From NCBI GenBank assembly GCA_024224995.1, contig JAAENB010000623.1, positions 1-20,377 on the forward strand: DNA of 20,377 bases, in the 5' to 3' direction. This DNA comes from a bacterium (GTDB taxonomy: Bacteria > Spirochaetota > UBA4802 > UBA5550). The notes below the pieces were generated by a model. That model was not told where the DNA came from and made no database searches. It worked only from the letters and a program-made list of their open reading frames with translations. Positions 1 through 7,755 of the stretch are shown here, piece by piece; the first letter of the stretch is position 1; every line of letters starts with the position of its first letter. The position numbers and the translations under genes are program-made.

Positions 1-131
1 GGGGCTGGAAGCCCCACGCTATGAGAAAACCCATCACCCTGGTGAACCTATTTATAAACAGGGCCTGTTCCCGGAAGATGTTATCCGGGGTTCTGCTCTG
101 TTGCCCTATGGGGTTAAAACCCCGGGCTGAA
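1..131. repeat. REP-like GC-rich repeat, left copy
   Basis: Non-coding, GC-rich sequence. A small hairpin (GGGGCTGGAAGCCCC) stands at 1-15, and a core runs from about 60 to 131 ending in the palindrome GGGGTTAAAACCCC (110-123) followed by GGGCT. The core aligns along its length with 20138-20205 and, inverted, with 20321-20377, sharing 'GGTTCCCG'-like and 'TGCTCTGTT' blocks before the palindrome. Short ORFs here are spurious reading of the repeat. It belongs to a dispersed family within this genome, with at least three copies in the window. Confidence 0.7.
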
Positions 132-249
132 ATTGACTCATTTCCAAAAACTTTTGCGCCCCTTCCGGAATCTCCATAGCCCTGTCCGGAAACCAGCCAG
201 TAAAGGCGTTGCACTGCAGCGTCTCTCAGGACCAAGCCCTTGCCCGGAG

Positions 250-312
250 CATCTTCGCAAAATAGACCCCGGTATCAACACAGTTTCTGACCTATTTTTC
301 CCGGCCCAGCCG
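250..312. repeat. Fragment related to the right-end palindromic element
   Basis: The stretch contains CGCAAAA followed by AGTTTCTGAC and TATTTTT. The same words occur in the same order at 20061-20090, on the edge of the long palindrome. It is probably a decayed or partial copy of that element just downstream of the lipoprotein gene. The sequence between 131 and 250 shows nothing else I can name. Confidence 0.45.
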
Positions 313-338
313 GTGTTGTTCTTGACCGATTACCTTTT

Positions 339-1946
339 CTAATCCGTGCTAACGCCGTCCCATCCGGCGATGCGGGCGAGCATCCACCACATGGCTTTAC
401 CAAGCCTGGTAACGCCTTCTTCCGAGACGTGGCAGGTACCGCGGCCTGCGTCGTATTCTCCCACGTAACCGGAGTAGATTCCGGCGTAGGTGTGGACAGT
501 GCTTTCGGAATCTGTCCAGGTAAGATCTGTTCGTACACCGGACGAATCGTGTGTTAATATATCGGCATAATCGAATAAAATTCTGCTTGAATCGGCAGTA
601 GCGTGGTTTCGAATATACTCGTGCTTGAGCCATCGCTGGTAGCCGTTTTCCCCGGAATTGGTCCAGCCGTCAACGGGACCGGTGGTGTAGAAAACCGTTG
701 TTGTGGGGTTGGTGGCTATGAAATTATCAATAGCAGCAAGGTAATCGCTCATGGAGATGGCGTTTCCCGTAAGAGCTGTGTCACCGCTGTCAAGTCCCCA
801 GCGTCCCTGGTTGCCGCTGCTGGTATAGCTTCTGCCTGCCCACCGGACCTTATGGACCGGGTCCATTGTTCCACCGGGACCACTGGTTTCGGTCATGTCC
901 CAGCACCAGCCCCAGCCGAAAACGTCTATGGTGTTGCTTAGATTTCGGCAGTATTCCAGGTGGCTGTTTACCCCGGTAACAGCGCTTGCGCTGGTCCAGA
1001 TGTCTTCTTCTCCAGCCATATAGTCCCAGCCGGAAGTATGGATGGCCTTGAGCACTCTCAGGTAGGAGCTTGTATCTGCCTCAGGCGCGCTGTCCCAGAC
1101 CGGGTTAACGGCAAAGCGGGAATCGGATGATTCCAGCAGTTCCAGCCCGTAGAGATATCCACGCGCGTGAGATTCTCCTGCCATGTTAAGCAGCATTTTT
1201 TTTACTTCGTCAATATAATATTGCGGTATGTTGGCATAATTGTCCACAATCGTATGATCCGCTATTATTTGTGATCCTGCTTCAGCAGTTGTCGCAGCTG
1301 AATCGTCGTTTGAATAGGCGGATTCCCCTGCCGCATTGTAGGCTTTTACCCGGTAGTAATAGGTCGTTTCCGGGTTCAGGCCTGTATGGGAATAGGACGT
1401 AATATTGCTTACCAGCGTTACTGTGCTTGCGCCGGAGAAACTCGCGTTTGTTGATCGCTCTAATCTAAATTCCTGCTCATTGTCGGAATTATCGCTCCAG
1501 GCTATATTTACCTGTGTACTGGAAACCGCTGATGCAGCGAGGCTTGCAGGCGCATCGGGCGCGGTTGTTGGCGTTACTGCTGTTGTTGCGGCTGCTTCGT
1601 TTGAATAGGTCGATTCTCCTGCAGTATTGTCTGCTTTTACCCGGTAATAATAGGTTGTTTCCGGGGTCAGGTCTGTGTCGGTATAGCCGGCAGTATTATT
1701 TGCCAGGGAGATGGTGGCTGCGCTGGTGAAACCTGAATCCGTTGACCGCTCTAATTTAAATCCCTGTTCGTTGTTGGAATTATCATTCCAGGTGAGTTTT
1801 ACCTGGTTGGAAGATTCCGCTGCTGCCAGGAGATTTCCCGGTGCTTCCGGTAATTCATTTTCATTTATGGGATCGCCGCAGCTTAAGACCATAAGCGACA
1901 GTATAATGCTCATTATTGACAAACTGACTTTTGATATAACTCTCAT
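339..1946 (-). CDS. Lipoprotein with two FN3 domains and SGNH-hydrolase-like C-terminal domain
   Basis: 535 residues. The N-terminus is a lipoprotein signal peptide: basic MRVISK, a hydrophobic stretch, and lipobox VLSC with Cys23, so the mature protein should be membrane-anchored and periplasmic or surface exposed. Two fibronectin type III domains follow (about 34-121 and 130-221). Both carry the ETTYYYRVKA strand and are clearly a tandem duplication. The C-terminal half (about 226-535) starts with NMAGESHARG (Ser259) and ends with CHVSEEG...LGKAMWWMLARIAGWDG (His506). That layout fits an SGNH/GDSL-like fold with an N-terminal nucleophile serine and a late histidine. However, the usual Asp three residues before the His is Gly here, so hydrolase activity is uncertain. 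The start is supported by an AGGAGGG site just upstream of the ATG. A TTGACA box lies upstream on this strand (2032-2037) but with a poor -10. The role may be adhesion or carbohydrate-ester processing; this is inferred only. Confidence 0.8.
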   Translation of the reverse strand: MRVISKVSLSIMSIILSLMVLSCGDPINENELPEAPGNLLAAAESSNQVKLTWNDNSNNEQGFKLERSTDSGFTSAATISLANNTAGYTDTDLTPETTYYYRVKADNTAGESTYSNEAAATTAVTPTTAPDAPASLAASAVSSTQVNIAWSDNSDNEQEFRLERSTNASFSGASTVTLVSNITSYSHTGLNPETTYYYRVKAYNAAGESAYSNDDSAATTAEAGSQIIADHTIVDNYANIPQYYIDEVKKMLLNMAGESHARGYLYGLELLESSDSRFAVNPVWDSAPEADTSSYLRVLKAIHTSGWDYMAGEEDIWTSASAVTGVNSHLEYCRNLSNTIDVFGWGWCWDMTETSGPGGTMDPVHKVRWAGRSYTSSGNQGRWGLDSGDTALTGNAISMSDYLAAIDNFIATNPTTTVFYTTGPVDGWTNSGENGYQRWLKHEYIRNHATADSSRILFDYADILTHDSSGVRTDLTWTDSESTVHTYAGIYSGYVGEYDAGRGTCHVSEEGVTRLGKAMWWMLARIAGWDGVSTD

Positions 1947-2141
1947 ATAAGTCCCTCCTAATTGATTCGCATAAGTGTTTTTTCTGTTTATTTTGGAAAA
2001 AATCTGACCAGTAGATAAAATTGAGATTTTATGTCAATAAAAAAAATAATTTTTTTAAAAAAGTTAGTTCTGTTTGATTTTGTTGAACAATTTTGTTGGA
2101 TATGTGTGGTTTTTTTTGAGAAACAGGGGCTGTAGCGGGAT

Positions 2142-2981
2142 TTACTCCCCTGCTTTCTCCAGGATCTCTTTTGCGCGGTCTACTGAAAGGCCAGCTATAT
2201 CGGCTATGTCTTCTATGCTTATACCTTTTTTGTACATCCGGAGAATCATCTCTATTAATTTTTCTTCTTTTCCTTCATCCTTAGCTAACTCGATGGACCC
2301 TTTAACATCCTGGTCTTTTATCGACCAATAATCATATACTTCCAGCTCTTCCGGGGTCCAGTTATACTTGTTAGCCTCTTCATAAGCTTCCAGCAGCTCT
2401 TTTTCTACTGCGTTCTTGGGAACCATTTTCAAACTGCCGGCATTCTTGATGAAATAAACCCATTTTTCTATCAGGATTTCGAGTTCTTCTTCAGTTTCAT
2501 TAAACTTCGTCAGCTCAATAAAATTAAACTCAAAGTCTTTAATTTCCTGTTTTTGGGTTTCCTGGTTTAATATCAGGTGTCTGGTTAAATAATTATCACC
2601 TTCGAACATAGAGAAATTAAGGATACCGATAAATATTACCTGGTTTAATTTAGGGTAATCGCCGCCCTTTTCCAGCTGGTTTACGTAAGCCTTTGATGTG
2701 TAGTAGAGTACTCTTTTAGCAAAAGAGGGCTTTTTTTCAAGCTGCATTTCAACAATAAAGGTGATGCCCCGCTGATCTGTGGCGCGGAGGTCAAGAATAG
2801 TCTCTTTGAGTTTATTAAGCTTTGGGGCCTGGTAAGGATTCAGGATCGTAATACTTGCGATTTTGTGCTCACCTTCAAGGTCAAGGACGGAATTCAGGAA
2901 AGATATTAATATCTCTTTTTTGTTCTCGTTTCCGAACACCTTCTTAAAAGCTATATCTGTTTTGATATCTACAAAGTTCAC
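2142..2981 (-). CDS. Rpn family recombination-promoting nuclease / PD-(D/E)xK transposase-like protein
   Basis: 279 residues from a GTG start. The reading frame is open further upstream, but GAGGAG at 2988-2993 sits six bases before the GTG and the family-typical N-terminus (DIKTDIAFKKVFG) begins right there, so I place the start at 2981. The N-terminal domain is the PD-(D/E)xK nuclease fold of the Rpn/PDDEXK_2 group. Asp64 lies in LDLRATDQRG and is followed by the E-x-Q motif Glu78/Gln80 in FIVEMQ. A helical C-terminus follows with the family's GISIEDIADIAGLS segment, a small helix-turn-helix-like end. Characterised members (E. coli RpnA) are DNA endonucleases that stimulate RecA-independent recombination. 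No terminal inverted repeats were seen around it, so it is probably a solitary gene and not a complete insertion sequence. Length is normal and the gene looks intact. Confidence 0.88.
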   Translation of the reverse strand: MNFVDIKTDIAFKKVFGNENKKEILISFLNSVLDLEGEHKIASITILNPYQAPKLNKLKETILDLRATDQRGITFIVEMQLEKKPSFAKRVLYYTSKAYVNQLEKGGDYPKLNQVIFIGILNFSMFEGDNYLTRHLILNQETQKQEIKDFEFNFIELTKFNETEEELEILIEKWVYFIKNAGSLKMVPKNAVEKELLEAYEEANKYNWTPEELEVYDYWSIKDQDVKGSIELAKDEGKEEKLIEMILRMYKKGISIEDIADIAGLSVDRAKEILEKAGE

Positions 2982-3009
2982 GGCTAACTCCTCTATTCTT
3001 GTTAAGTAC

Positions 3010-3038
3010 AATTTACTGAATTTGCTCAAAAATTGCAA
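3010..3038 (-). promoter_or_regulatory. Candidate promoter for the Rpn gene
   Basis: On the minus strand TTGCAA (3033-3038), a 17-base spacer and TAAATT (3010-3015) fit a sigma70-type promoter. Transcription would start about 20-25 bases before the GTG start at 2981, which supports that start over the longer frame that would begin at 3038. Confidence 0.4.
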
Positions 3039-3092
3039 CTCAAAATTTGCTTTTCAGAGGAGGTCCCTATCTTCCTAAAAAAATTTATGTAG

Positions 3093-3272
3093 ACAATCAA
3101 CGAATCAGAATATAGAATTTCTTTGGTTTTCAGGATCTTTAAAAGAAAAGGACGTTTAATCAATGAAAAAGTTTGGGAATTGATCGAGAAAGGAGCTGAT
3201 GTTAATGCTAAAACCAGCCCTTGCTGCGACCCCCTTTTTCCTCTTTTACTCACTTCCCGCGAATTTTATTAA
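3093..3272 (+). pseudogene. Ankyrin-repeat gene remnant
   Basis: A plus-strand frame open from 3093 to the stop at 3270-3272 reads, from about 3156, LINEKVWELIEKGADVNAKT followed by SPCCDPL. This is a good match to the second helix and loop of an ankyrin repeat (LLiekGADvNAk..g.TPL). There is no credible start codon or ribosome site, the next repeat is lost, and the end overlaps the 3' end of the flippase gene on the other strand. I read it as the debris of an ankyrin-repeat protein. Confidence 0.5.
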
Positions 3273-4833
3273 CAAGAGCCTGTATTTTAAACCGTTCCAT
3301 AATTTCGGCCCTGTTTTCCTTGCTAAAGCAGAAGAAATAGGCCAGCACTATATATAAACCGAAAATGACCGCGCCTTTCAGGATGAGAGCAGGATATGAG
3401 TAAGCGGGTGGAACAATCTCTGCGTAGGTAAGGCCGGCGATCATGGTGGAAATCACCAGGAGAGGCCTAATAAGGATTTTGAGCATGAACTCAAACCAGT
3501 TGATGTGAAAAATTTTACAGCAGTATATAGGTTGAATAATGAGTTTGGTGATGACTGTGGGGATAAGAGTGCCTACGGCAACACCGATAATGCCGTACCT
3601 GGTAGCCAGGTAAATGGACAGGGCCAGGTTGGCCATACCTTCAACAATGGTCTGGAGCGCGAAGTATTTATGTTTATTAACGGCTCTCAGGGCATTAACC
3701 GAAACATCATTCATCATATCGAGAATAATAACAACAGTGAGAACAAAAATAACAATAACAGCATCACCGATCTCACCGAAATTGTCCGGAACCCATAGCA
3801 TTAAAAAGTCTTCAGTACAGAAATATGTGCAAACACCAAAGCCCATAACCAGGGTGGAGACAATAACCGAGAATCTCGTAATGGCGTTTTTAAGAGCTTC
3901 ATCATCGTGCAGACCGGCCATAGCCGCGAGCCTGGGCTGGAAAACGCCGGAGAGAGCAATGGTGAGGTTCATAATGTAGCCCGTAAGCAGGGCGGCAACA
4001 CTATAGACACCAACTGATTCCATGTTTATGTACCTGCCGATTACGGCGGCATCGAGTTTGGTTTTAAGCAGAATACCAACCTGGCTGATGCTGGAGAAAA
4101 AACCAAAGCTGAGAAGGGCGGCGGCCATGGCTTTTTTGATAAATCGCGGAGACAGGTGAATGTGGCTGAAGTATTTTTTAACCATAATAAAATTTAACAG
4201 GCCCGTAAAGACGATAATTGAGAAATTGATCCAGGAAATACCAACCAGCCCGCCGCCCTGAAGAAGAACGATAATAATACCCGTACCCCGGAGCAGGGCC
4301 GAAATAATGGTAATGATATTACGGAGAATAAAGCGTTCGTGCGCCACAATGGCAACCTGGAAAATACTGGTAGGCAGCATCACAGCGGCAGAACCGCCCA
4401 TAATCCACAGGCAAAGCTTGAATTCATTATAGTCATGTGCGGCAATGTGAAAAAAGTTCCCAAGAGCATCAACAGCCAGGATACTCACGGCAAGAGCAAT
4501 AAGGCCGATAAAAAGAAAGATAACAAGAGAGGTGTTGATAACCTGGTTCAGGGATTCGTGCTTTTTTTGGCCCACGTACCGGGCAATATACCGCATAACT
4601 GCCGAAGCCACCCCCAGGTCCAGGAGGCCGTAATAGCCGATAATAGAGACCACAAGGGCCCAGATACCGTATTGGGCTTTACCGATATGTTCGATTATAT
4701 AGGGGGTGAGGAAAAATCCCATGGCAACGTTTACCAGCAGGGCAGCCCAGTTGCTAATGGCGCTAAGAGCCAGGGACGTACTTTTCATCGCCAGGTTCTC
4801 GCTGTTTTTGGAATTATTTTGATCTATAGACAC
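3250..4833 (-). CDS. Polysaccharide flippase (Wzx / MATE-like oligosaccharide exporter)
   Basis: 527 residues from GTG at 4831-4833. A GGGAGGA site lies seven bases upstream, whereas a longer reading from TTG at 4851 would put this Shine-Dalgarno sequence inside the gene. The protein is almost entirely hydrophobic, with about 12-14 predicted transmembrane segments. It begins with the polysaccharide-biosynthesis signature (ALSAISNWAALLVNVAMGFF, then LTPYIIEHIGKAQYGIWALV and LLDLGVASAVMRYIARYVGQ). Members of this family move lipid-linked oligosaccharides or O-antigen units across the inner membrane. The gene is divergent from two glycosyltransferases with which it probably forms a small surface-polysaccharide or exopolysaccharide cluster. 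No polymerase or ligase is in view. The exact substrate cannot be told from the sequence. Confidence 0.88.
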   Translation of the reverse strand: MSIDQNNSKNSENLAMKSTSLALSAISNWAALLVNVAMGFFLTPYIIEHIGKAQYGIWALVVSIIGYYGLLDLGVASAVMRYIARYVGQKKHESLNQVINTSLVIFLFIGLIALAVSILAVDALGNFFHIAAHDYNEFKLCLWIMGGSAAVMLPTSIFQVAIVAHERFILRNIITIISALLRGTGIIIVLLQGGGLVGISWINFSIIVFTGLLNFIMVKKYFSHIHLSPRFIKKAMAAALLSFGFFSSISQVGILLKTKLDAAVIGRYINMESVGVYSVAALLTGYIMNLTIALSGVFQPRLAAMAGLHDDEALKNAITRFSVIVSTLVMGFGVCTYFCTEDFLMLWVPDNFGEIGDAVIVIFVLTVVIILDMMNDVSVNALRAVNKHKYFALQTIVEGMANLALSIYLATRYGIIGVAVGTLIPTVITKLIIQPIYCCKIFHINWFEFMLKILIRPLLVISTMIAGLTYAEIVPPAYSYPALILKGAVIFGLYIVLAYFFCFSKENRAEIMERFKIQALVNKIRGK

Positions 4834-4867
4834 AAGCGAATCCTCCCTCAACCGGAAATCTAATCAC

Positions 4868-4901
4868 CGATTTACCAATTGTATATTTATTGGTTTAATC
4901 G
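4868..4901. promoter_or_regulatory. Dyad (operator-like) in divergent intergenic region
   Basis: CGATTTACCAAT at 4868-4879 and ATTGGTTTAATCG at 4889-4901 form an imperfect inverted repeat around an AT-rich nine-base centre. A third ATTGGT half-site lies at 4943-4948. The position, 35 bases upstream of the flippase start and in the shared region with the glycosyltransferases, suits a repressor or activator site. No matching regulator is encoded nearby. Confidence 0.35.
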
Positions 4902-5013
4902 ACAGTACAAGTCTTTTTTTTATTTTTTTGATAATTATGACTATTGGTCTGCACTAAAAATGGCCGGAAGGCTGGACAGCTGCTACTTTCCTGGAGGTAT
5001 TTTAAGTAAATCC

Positions 5014-5042
5014 TTGACAGGTCGCCCCGGATATGGTAAATT
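5014..5042 (+). promoter_or_regulatory. Sigma70-type promoter for the glycosyltransferase pair
   Basis: A perfect TTGACA (5014-5019), a 17-base spacer and TAAATT (5037-5042) stand 70 bases before the ATG at 5112. A weak dyad TTAGAAG/CTTCTAA (5042-5070) followed by five Ts lies at the expected start of the transcript and could reduce read-through. Confidence 0.6.
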
Positions 5043-5111
5043 TAGAAGTGGATTTTCGCACTCCTTCTAATTTTTAGCACTATATTTTAAAAGAAACCGG
5101 AACCGGGAAAT

Positions 5112-6023
5112 ATGGAAAATACAAATAACACAAAAGAGATACTGTCAATAGTTATTCCGGCTTATAATTCCGCAAAGACCCTGGAGCATACTCTGGGAGC
5201 AATACTCAAGCAGGAAGGCAATTATATTAAGGAAACAATTGTGGTAGATTCATCCGATAATGGTCAGATGGAAGAGTTTATTAAAAAATATGAGCCCAAA
5301 GGGATCACGTTTATAAATGCCGGGGTCCGGGTAATGCCTGCAATAGGGCGGAACATTGGAGCAAAAGCAGCTACGGGGAAACTGCTGCTTTTTTTTGATG
5401 CCGATGTAATCCCCCGCCCCGATTATATGGGCCGGATCGTAGAGGCCTATAATGCCGGTTACCTGGCAGGGGGCGGAAGCGTGGACATACCCGAATTCCA
5501 GAAGCGGAACCTGGTAGCCCTGGCCCAGTTATATATCCAGGTAAATGAATATTTGCCCGGAAGCAAGAACCGGGTAAAGGAGTTTGTAACGGGGTGTAAT
5601 AATTATTGTGAGCGGGAAATTTTTGACAAAGTAGGGGGATATCCTGAGATCAGGGCATCGGAAGATGTGCTCTACGGGTTAAACGTGAGCAAAGAAACAC
5701 CGTTCTGGTTTCTACCCGGAGCGGTTGTGGGGCATATATTCAGGGAAAACTGGGACGGTTTTCTCAATAATCAGAAGATGCTTGGAAAGTATGTGGCGGT
5801 ATACCGGCGGCAGCATTCCGATAGTATTATTTTCAAGGGCATTATGCCCATACTATTGTTCCCGGCATTTTTTGGAATGAAGATAATTCGAATAGTACCC
5901 CGGGCGATAGCGGCGGGATGGGTTCACGCGTACCGGCTCCTGAAGGTAATGCCAATATTTATGCTGGGACTGCTCTACTGGACCATAGGGTTTACAAAAG
6001 AAAGCATGCAAAAAAGTGAGTAA
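5112..6023 (+). CDS. Family 2 glycosyltransferase with C-terminal membrane segments
   Basis: 303 residues. The GT-A fold is plain: LSIVIPAYNSAKTL at 11-24, VVDSSDNG at 44-51 (Asp46, nucleotide binding), the DxD metal/nucleotide motif in FFDADVIP (Asp96, Asp98), and the acceptor-side ED motif in RASEDVLYG (Glu184, Asp185). Two hydrophobic segments at about 241-263 and 272-296 anchor the C-terminus in the inner membrane. The enzyme should transfer a sugar from a nucleotide or lipid-linked donor during assembly of a surface glycan. The ribosome site is weak (CCGGGAAAT just before the ATG), but the conserved fold begins at once, so the start is sound. It lies 11 bases before the next gene and is clearly co-transcribed with it from the promoter at 5014-5042. 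The sugar specificity is unknown. Confidence 0.88.
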   Translation: MENTNNTKEILSIVIPAYNSAKTLEHTLGAILKQEGNYIKETIVVDSSDNGQMEEFIKKYEPKGITFINAGVRVMPAIGRNIGAKAATGKLLLFFDADVIPRPDYMGRIVEAYNAGYLAGGGSVDIPEFQKRNLVALAQLYIQVNEYLPGSKNRVKEFVTGCNNYCEREIFDKVGGYPEIRASEDVLYGLNVSKETPFWFLPGAVVGHIFRENWDGFLNNQKMLGKYVAVYRRQHSDSIIFKGIMPILLFPAFFGMKIIRIVPRAIAAGWVHAYRLLKVMPIFMLGLLYWTIGFTKESMQKSE

Positions 6024-6034
6024 GGAAGGGAATT

Positions 6035-6802
6035 ATGCAGGATAAAGTTAATATTTGTGGTATAGAGATAGACAACCTTGACCTGGAAGGGGCACTGGAA
6101 AGATTTGATCAAATGGTGAAAAACAAGAAACCTTCGATCGTAGTCACGCCCAATCTTGATCATATCGTGAATTATCAAAAGGATGAAGATTTTCAAAGGA
6201 TTTATAATAGCGCTTCACTGGTACTGGCAGACGGAGTTCCCCTGCTCTGGGCAGGGAAGTTTTTGGGAACCCCAATACGGGAAAAATTATCGGGGTCCGA
6301 TGTTTTTCATGATATATGCCGGGTGGGAGCGGAAAAAGGGTATCGTTTCTTTTTTATGGGGGGACGGGAAGGAGCGGCAGCTCAAACAGCAGAGATCATG
6401 CAGCAGCGCCATCCTGATATAAAAATTGTGGGATTTTATTGTCCACCCATGGGATTTGAGAATAATGAAGAAGAGAGTGCCAAAATAGCGAAAATGATAA
6501 AAAAAGCAAAACCCGATATAATGTTCCTGGGGCTGGGATCTCCCAAACAGGAGAAATGGGCAGATCGTTTTTCAGCGGAGCTGGGAATTCCCATAACAGT
6601 AGGAATTGGTATAACGTTTGAATATACTTGCGGAATGGTGCAGCGGGCACCGGTATGGATGCAGAAGGTGGGTCTTGAATGGTTTTACCGCTTGATTAAG
6701 GAACCGAAGCGGCTCTGGAAACGGTATTTAATAAATGACCCCAGATTTTTTTGGCTGGTACTTAAACAACGGTTTGGAAAAAAAAAGGATGCAGCGATAT
6801 AG
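6035..6802 (+). CDS. WecG/TagA/CpsF family glycosyltransferase (GT26)
   Basis: 255 residues, normal length for GT26. Conserved family segments are all present: VVTPNLDHIV (Thr38, Asn40), LADGVPLLWAGKFLG (Asp66, the proposed catalytic base region), SGSDVFHDI, FFMGGREGAAA, the LGLGSPKQEKW nucleotide-sugar loop (166-175), and GIGITFEY. The C-terminal EWFYRLIKEPKRLWKRYL tail is the basic appendage that in characterised TagA contacts the membrane and completes the active site. Known members add N-acetylmannosamine or related sugars to undecaprenyl-linked GlcNAc, an early step of wall teichoic acid, enterobacterial common antigen or capsule synthesis. AAGGGAA lies five bases before the ATG. The gene ends inside the stem of an intrinsic terminator, closing the two-gene operon with the GT2 enzyme. 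Confidence 0.92.
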   Translation: MQDKVNICGIEIDNLDLEGALERFDQMVKNKKPSIVVTPNLDHIVNYQKDEDFQRIYNSASLVLADGVPLLWAGKFLGTPIREKLSGSDVFHDICRVGAEKGYRFFFMGGREGAAAQTAEIMQQRHPDIKIVGFYCPPMGFENNEEESAKIAKMIKKAKPDIMFLGLGSPKQEKWADRFSAELGIPITVGIGITFEYTCGMVQRAPVWMQKVGLEWFYRLIKEPKRLWKRYLINDPRFFWLVLKQRFGKKKDAAI

Positions 6803-6823
6803 CTGCGTCCCAAATATTTTTTT
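6787..6823 (+). terminator. Rho-independent terminator overlapping the stop codon
   Basis: GGATGCAGC (6787-6795) pairs with GCTGCGTCC (6802-6810) through nine positions with one G-T wobble and a six-base loop. A run of Ts follows at 6817-6823. The 5' arm encodes the last residues of the glycosyltransferase and the stop codon lies at the loop and first base of the 3' arm. Confidence 0.75.
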
Positions 6824-6824
6824 G

Positions 6825-6854
6825 TTGAAATTTTTCCGGCAAATTATATATTAT
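6825..6854 (+). promoter_or_regulatory. Candidate promoter for the STAS pair
   Basis: TTGAAA (6825-6830) and TATTAT (6849-6854) are 18 bases apart, with TATATT at 16 bases as an alternative. They lie directly after the terminator and about 50 bases before the first STAS gene, which implies independent expression. Confidence 0.45.
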
Positions 6855-6903
6855 AAAATTATATTAAAAAATTAAGACAGATGCATATAAGGAATGTTAT
6901 CCA

Positions 6904-7287
6904 ATGAGTATGGATTTTGAAATTATTGAGGTTTCAAAGCGAACAGGTGAGACAATTGATTATGATTGTTTGATATTCAAAATAAAAGCAGCTAATGTTA
7001 TGGATCTGGATAACGCGAGTGATCTGTGGCTCTCATTTAAGACCTTAATAGAAGGGGGCGTTCTAAAGATCCTTATTGATATGTCGGGACTTGAATTTAT
7101 AGACAGTTCGGGAATAGGTGTATTGATTAATGTGGCTAAATTGATCCGGTCTAAAAATGGTGATATCGCACTCTTAAGTGTCTCCCCCCGGATCAATGTA
7201 ATTTTTAAGCCAATTAAACTTCACCGGTTTATCAATGTCTTTAATACTACCAGTGAGGCGATGAATTTTTTCCGGATATTTGTATAG
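6904..7287 (+). CDS. STAS-domain protein (anti-sigma factor antagonist-like), copy 1
   Basis: 127 residues, a single STAS domain. The signature LIDMSGLEFIDSSGIGVLIN (about 57-76) carries the DSSGIG loop whose serine is the phosphorylation site in SpoIIAA and RsbV. In those systems the unphosphorylated form binds an anti-sigma kinase and frees a sigma factor. No membrane segment is present. AAGGA lies about ten bases before the ATG. The next gene is a duplicate sharing roughly half of its residues. No RsbW/SpoIIAB-type kinase, PP2C phosphatase or sigma factor is encoded in the window, so the partner must be elsewhere or must differ from the classical switch. Some related single-STAS proteins instead serve polysaccharide control or phospholipid transport; the context gives no strong choice. 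Confidence 0.85.
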   Translation: MSMDFEIIEVSKRTGETIDYDCLIFKIKAANVMDLDNASDLWLSFKTLIEGGVLKILIDMSGLEFIDSSGIGVLINVAKLIRSKNGDIALLSVSPRINVIFKPIKLHRFINVFNTTSEAMNFFRIFV

Positions 7288-7320
7288 CCGGGTATATATT
7301 GAAGAAAAAAAGGATCCCAG

Positions 7321-7701
7321 ATGAGTATACTTCTTGATATTATAAAAATTTCTCAGGTACAGGCCGAAGCAATCGATTATAATGCTTTAATTTTCAAAGT
7401 GTATCTTGAGAAAAGAGTGAGTATGGATAATTCCAAACACTGGTGGATATTTTTTAAAACATTAGCAGACGGAGGCGTTCAGAAGCTGCTCATTGATATG
7501 AAGGATGTTGAATATATAGACAGTTCCGGTATTGGAACCTTGATTAACGTCGCAAAGCTCATGCGAGCAAAAGATGGTGATATTGTAATATCGAATGTTT
7601 CTACGGATATCAAGAGCGTATTTAAGACAATTAACCTGGAAAGTTTTATAAAAATATTTAACCTGGAAGGGGAGGCAATGAATTATTTTCGCTATGATTA
7701 A
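7321..7701 (+). CDS. STAS-domain protein (anti-sigma factor antagonist-like), copy 2
   Basis: 126 residues and a tandem paralogue of the preceding gene. About 65 of 126 aligned residues are identical, without gaps, and identity is densest in KLLIDMKDVEYIDSSGIG and LINVAKLMRAKDGDI. The potential phospho-serine in DSSGIG is kept, so both copies may be switchable. The short intergenic distance (33 bases, with AGGA before the ATG) indicates one transcript. The divergent surface positions (for example residues 26-40) suggest the two copies have separated in partner choice rather than serving as a simple dose increase. The operon seems to end at a hairpin at 7711-7730. The downstream alpha-oxoamine synthase has its own promoter. 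Confidence 0.85.
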   Translation: MSILLDIIKISQVQAEAIDYNALIFKVYLEKRVSMDNSKHWWIFFKTLADGGVQKLLIDMKDVEYIDSSGIGTLINVAKLMRAKDGDIVISNVSTDIKSVFKTINLESFIKIFNLEGEAMNYFRYD

Positions 7702-7710
7702 CCACGAAAA

Positions 7711-7730
7711 CCCCTCCTTATAATGAGGGG
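7711..7730. terminator. GC-rich hairpin after the STAS pair
   Basis: CCCCTC (7711-7716) and GAGGGG (7725-7730) form a perfect six-base stem with an eight-base loop. The palindrome GGGCATGCCC follows at 7728-7737. No T-run follows on the plus strand, so it may be a REP-like hairpin or mRNA-stabilising end and not a classical terminator. Confidence 0.4.
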
Positions 7731-7755
7731 GCATGCCCACTGGTCTCTCACCTTT

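Noticed and set aside
2124..2152. CAGGGG/CCCCTG hairpin at the end of the Rpn gene as a terminator
   Set aside because: On the gene's strand it is followed by TTTCTC and then an A-run, not a T-run, and the loop is 17 bases.
2982..3038. Longer N-terminus for the Rpn protein
   Set aside because: The strong GAGGAG site and the conserved family N-terminus both point to the GTG at 2981. The longer start also overlaps the likely promoter.
2142..3038. Rpn gene as part of a complete insertion sequence
   Set aside because: No terminal inverted repeats or target-site duplication could be found around it.
4834..4851. TTG start for the flippase
   Set aside because: It would place the GGGAGGA ribosome site inside the coding region. 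The GTG at 4833 is correctly spaced.
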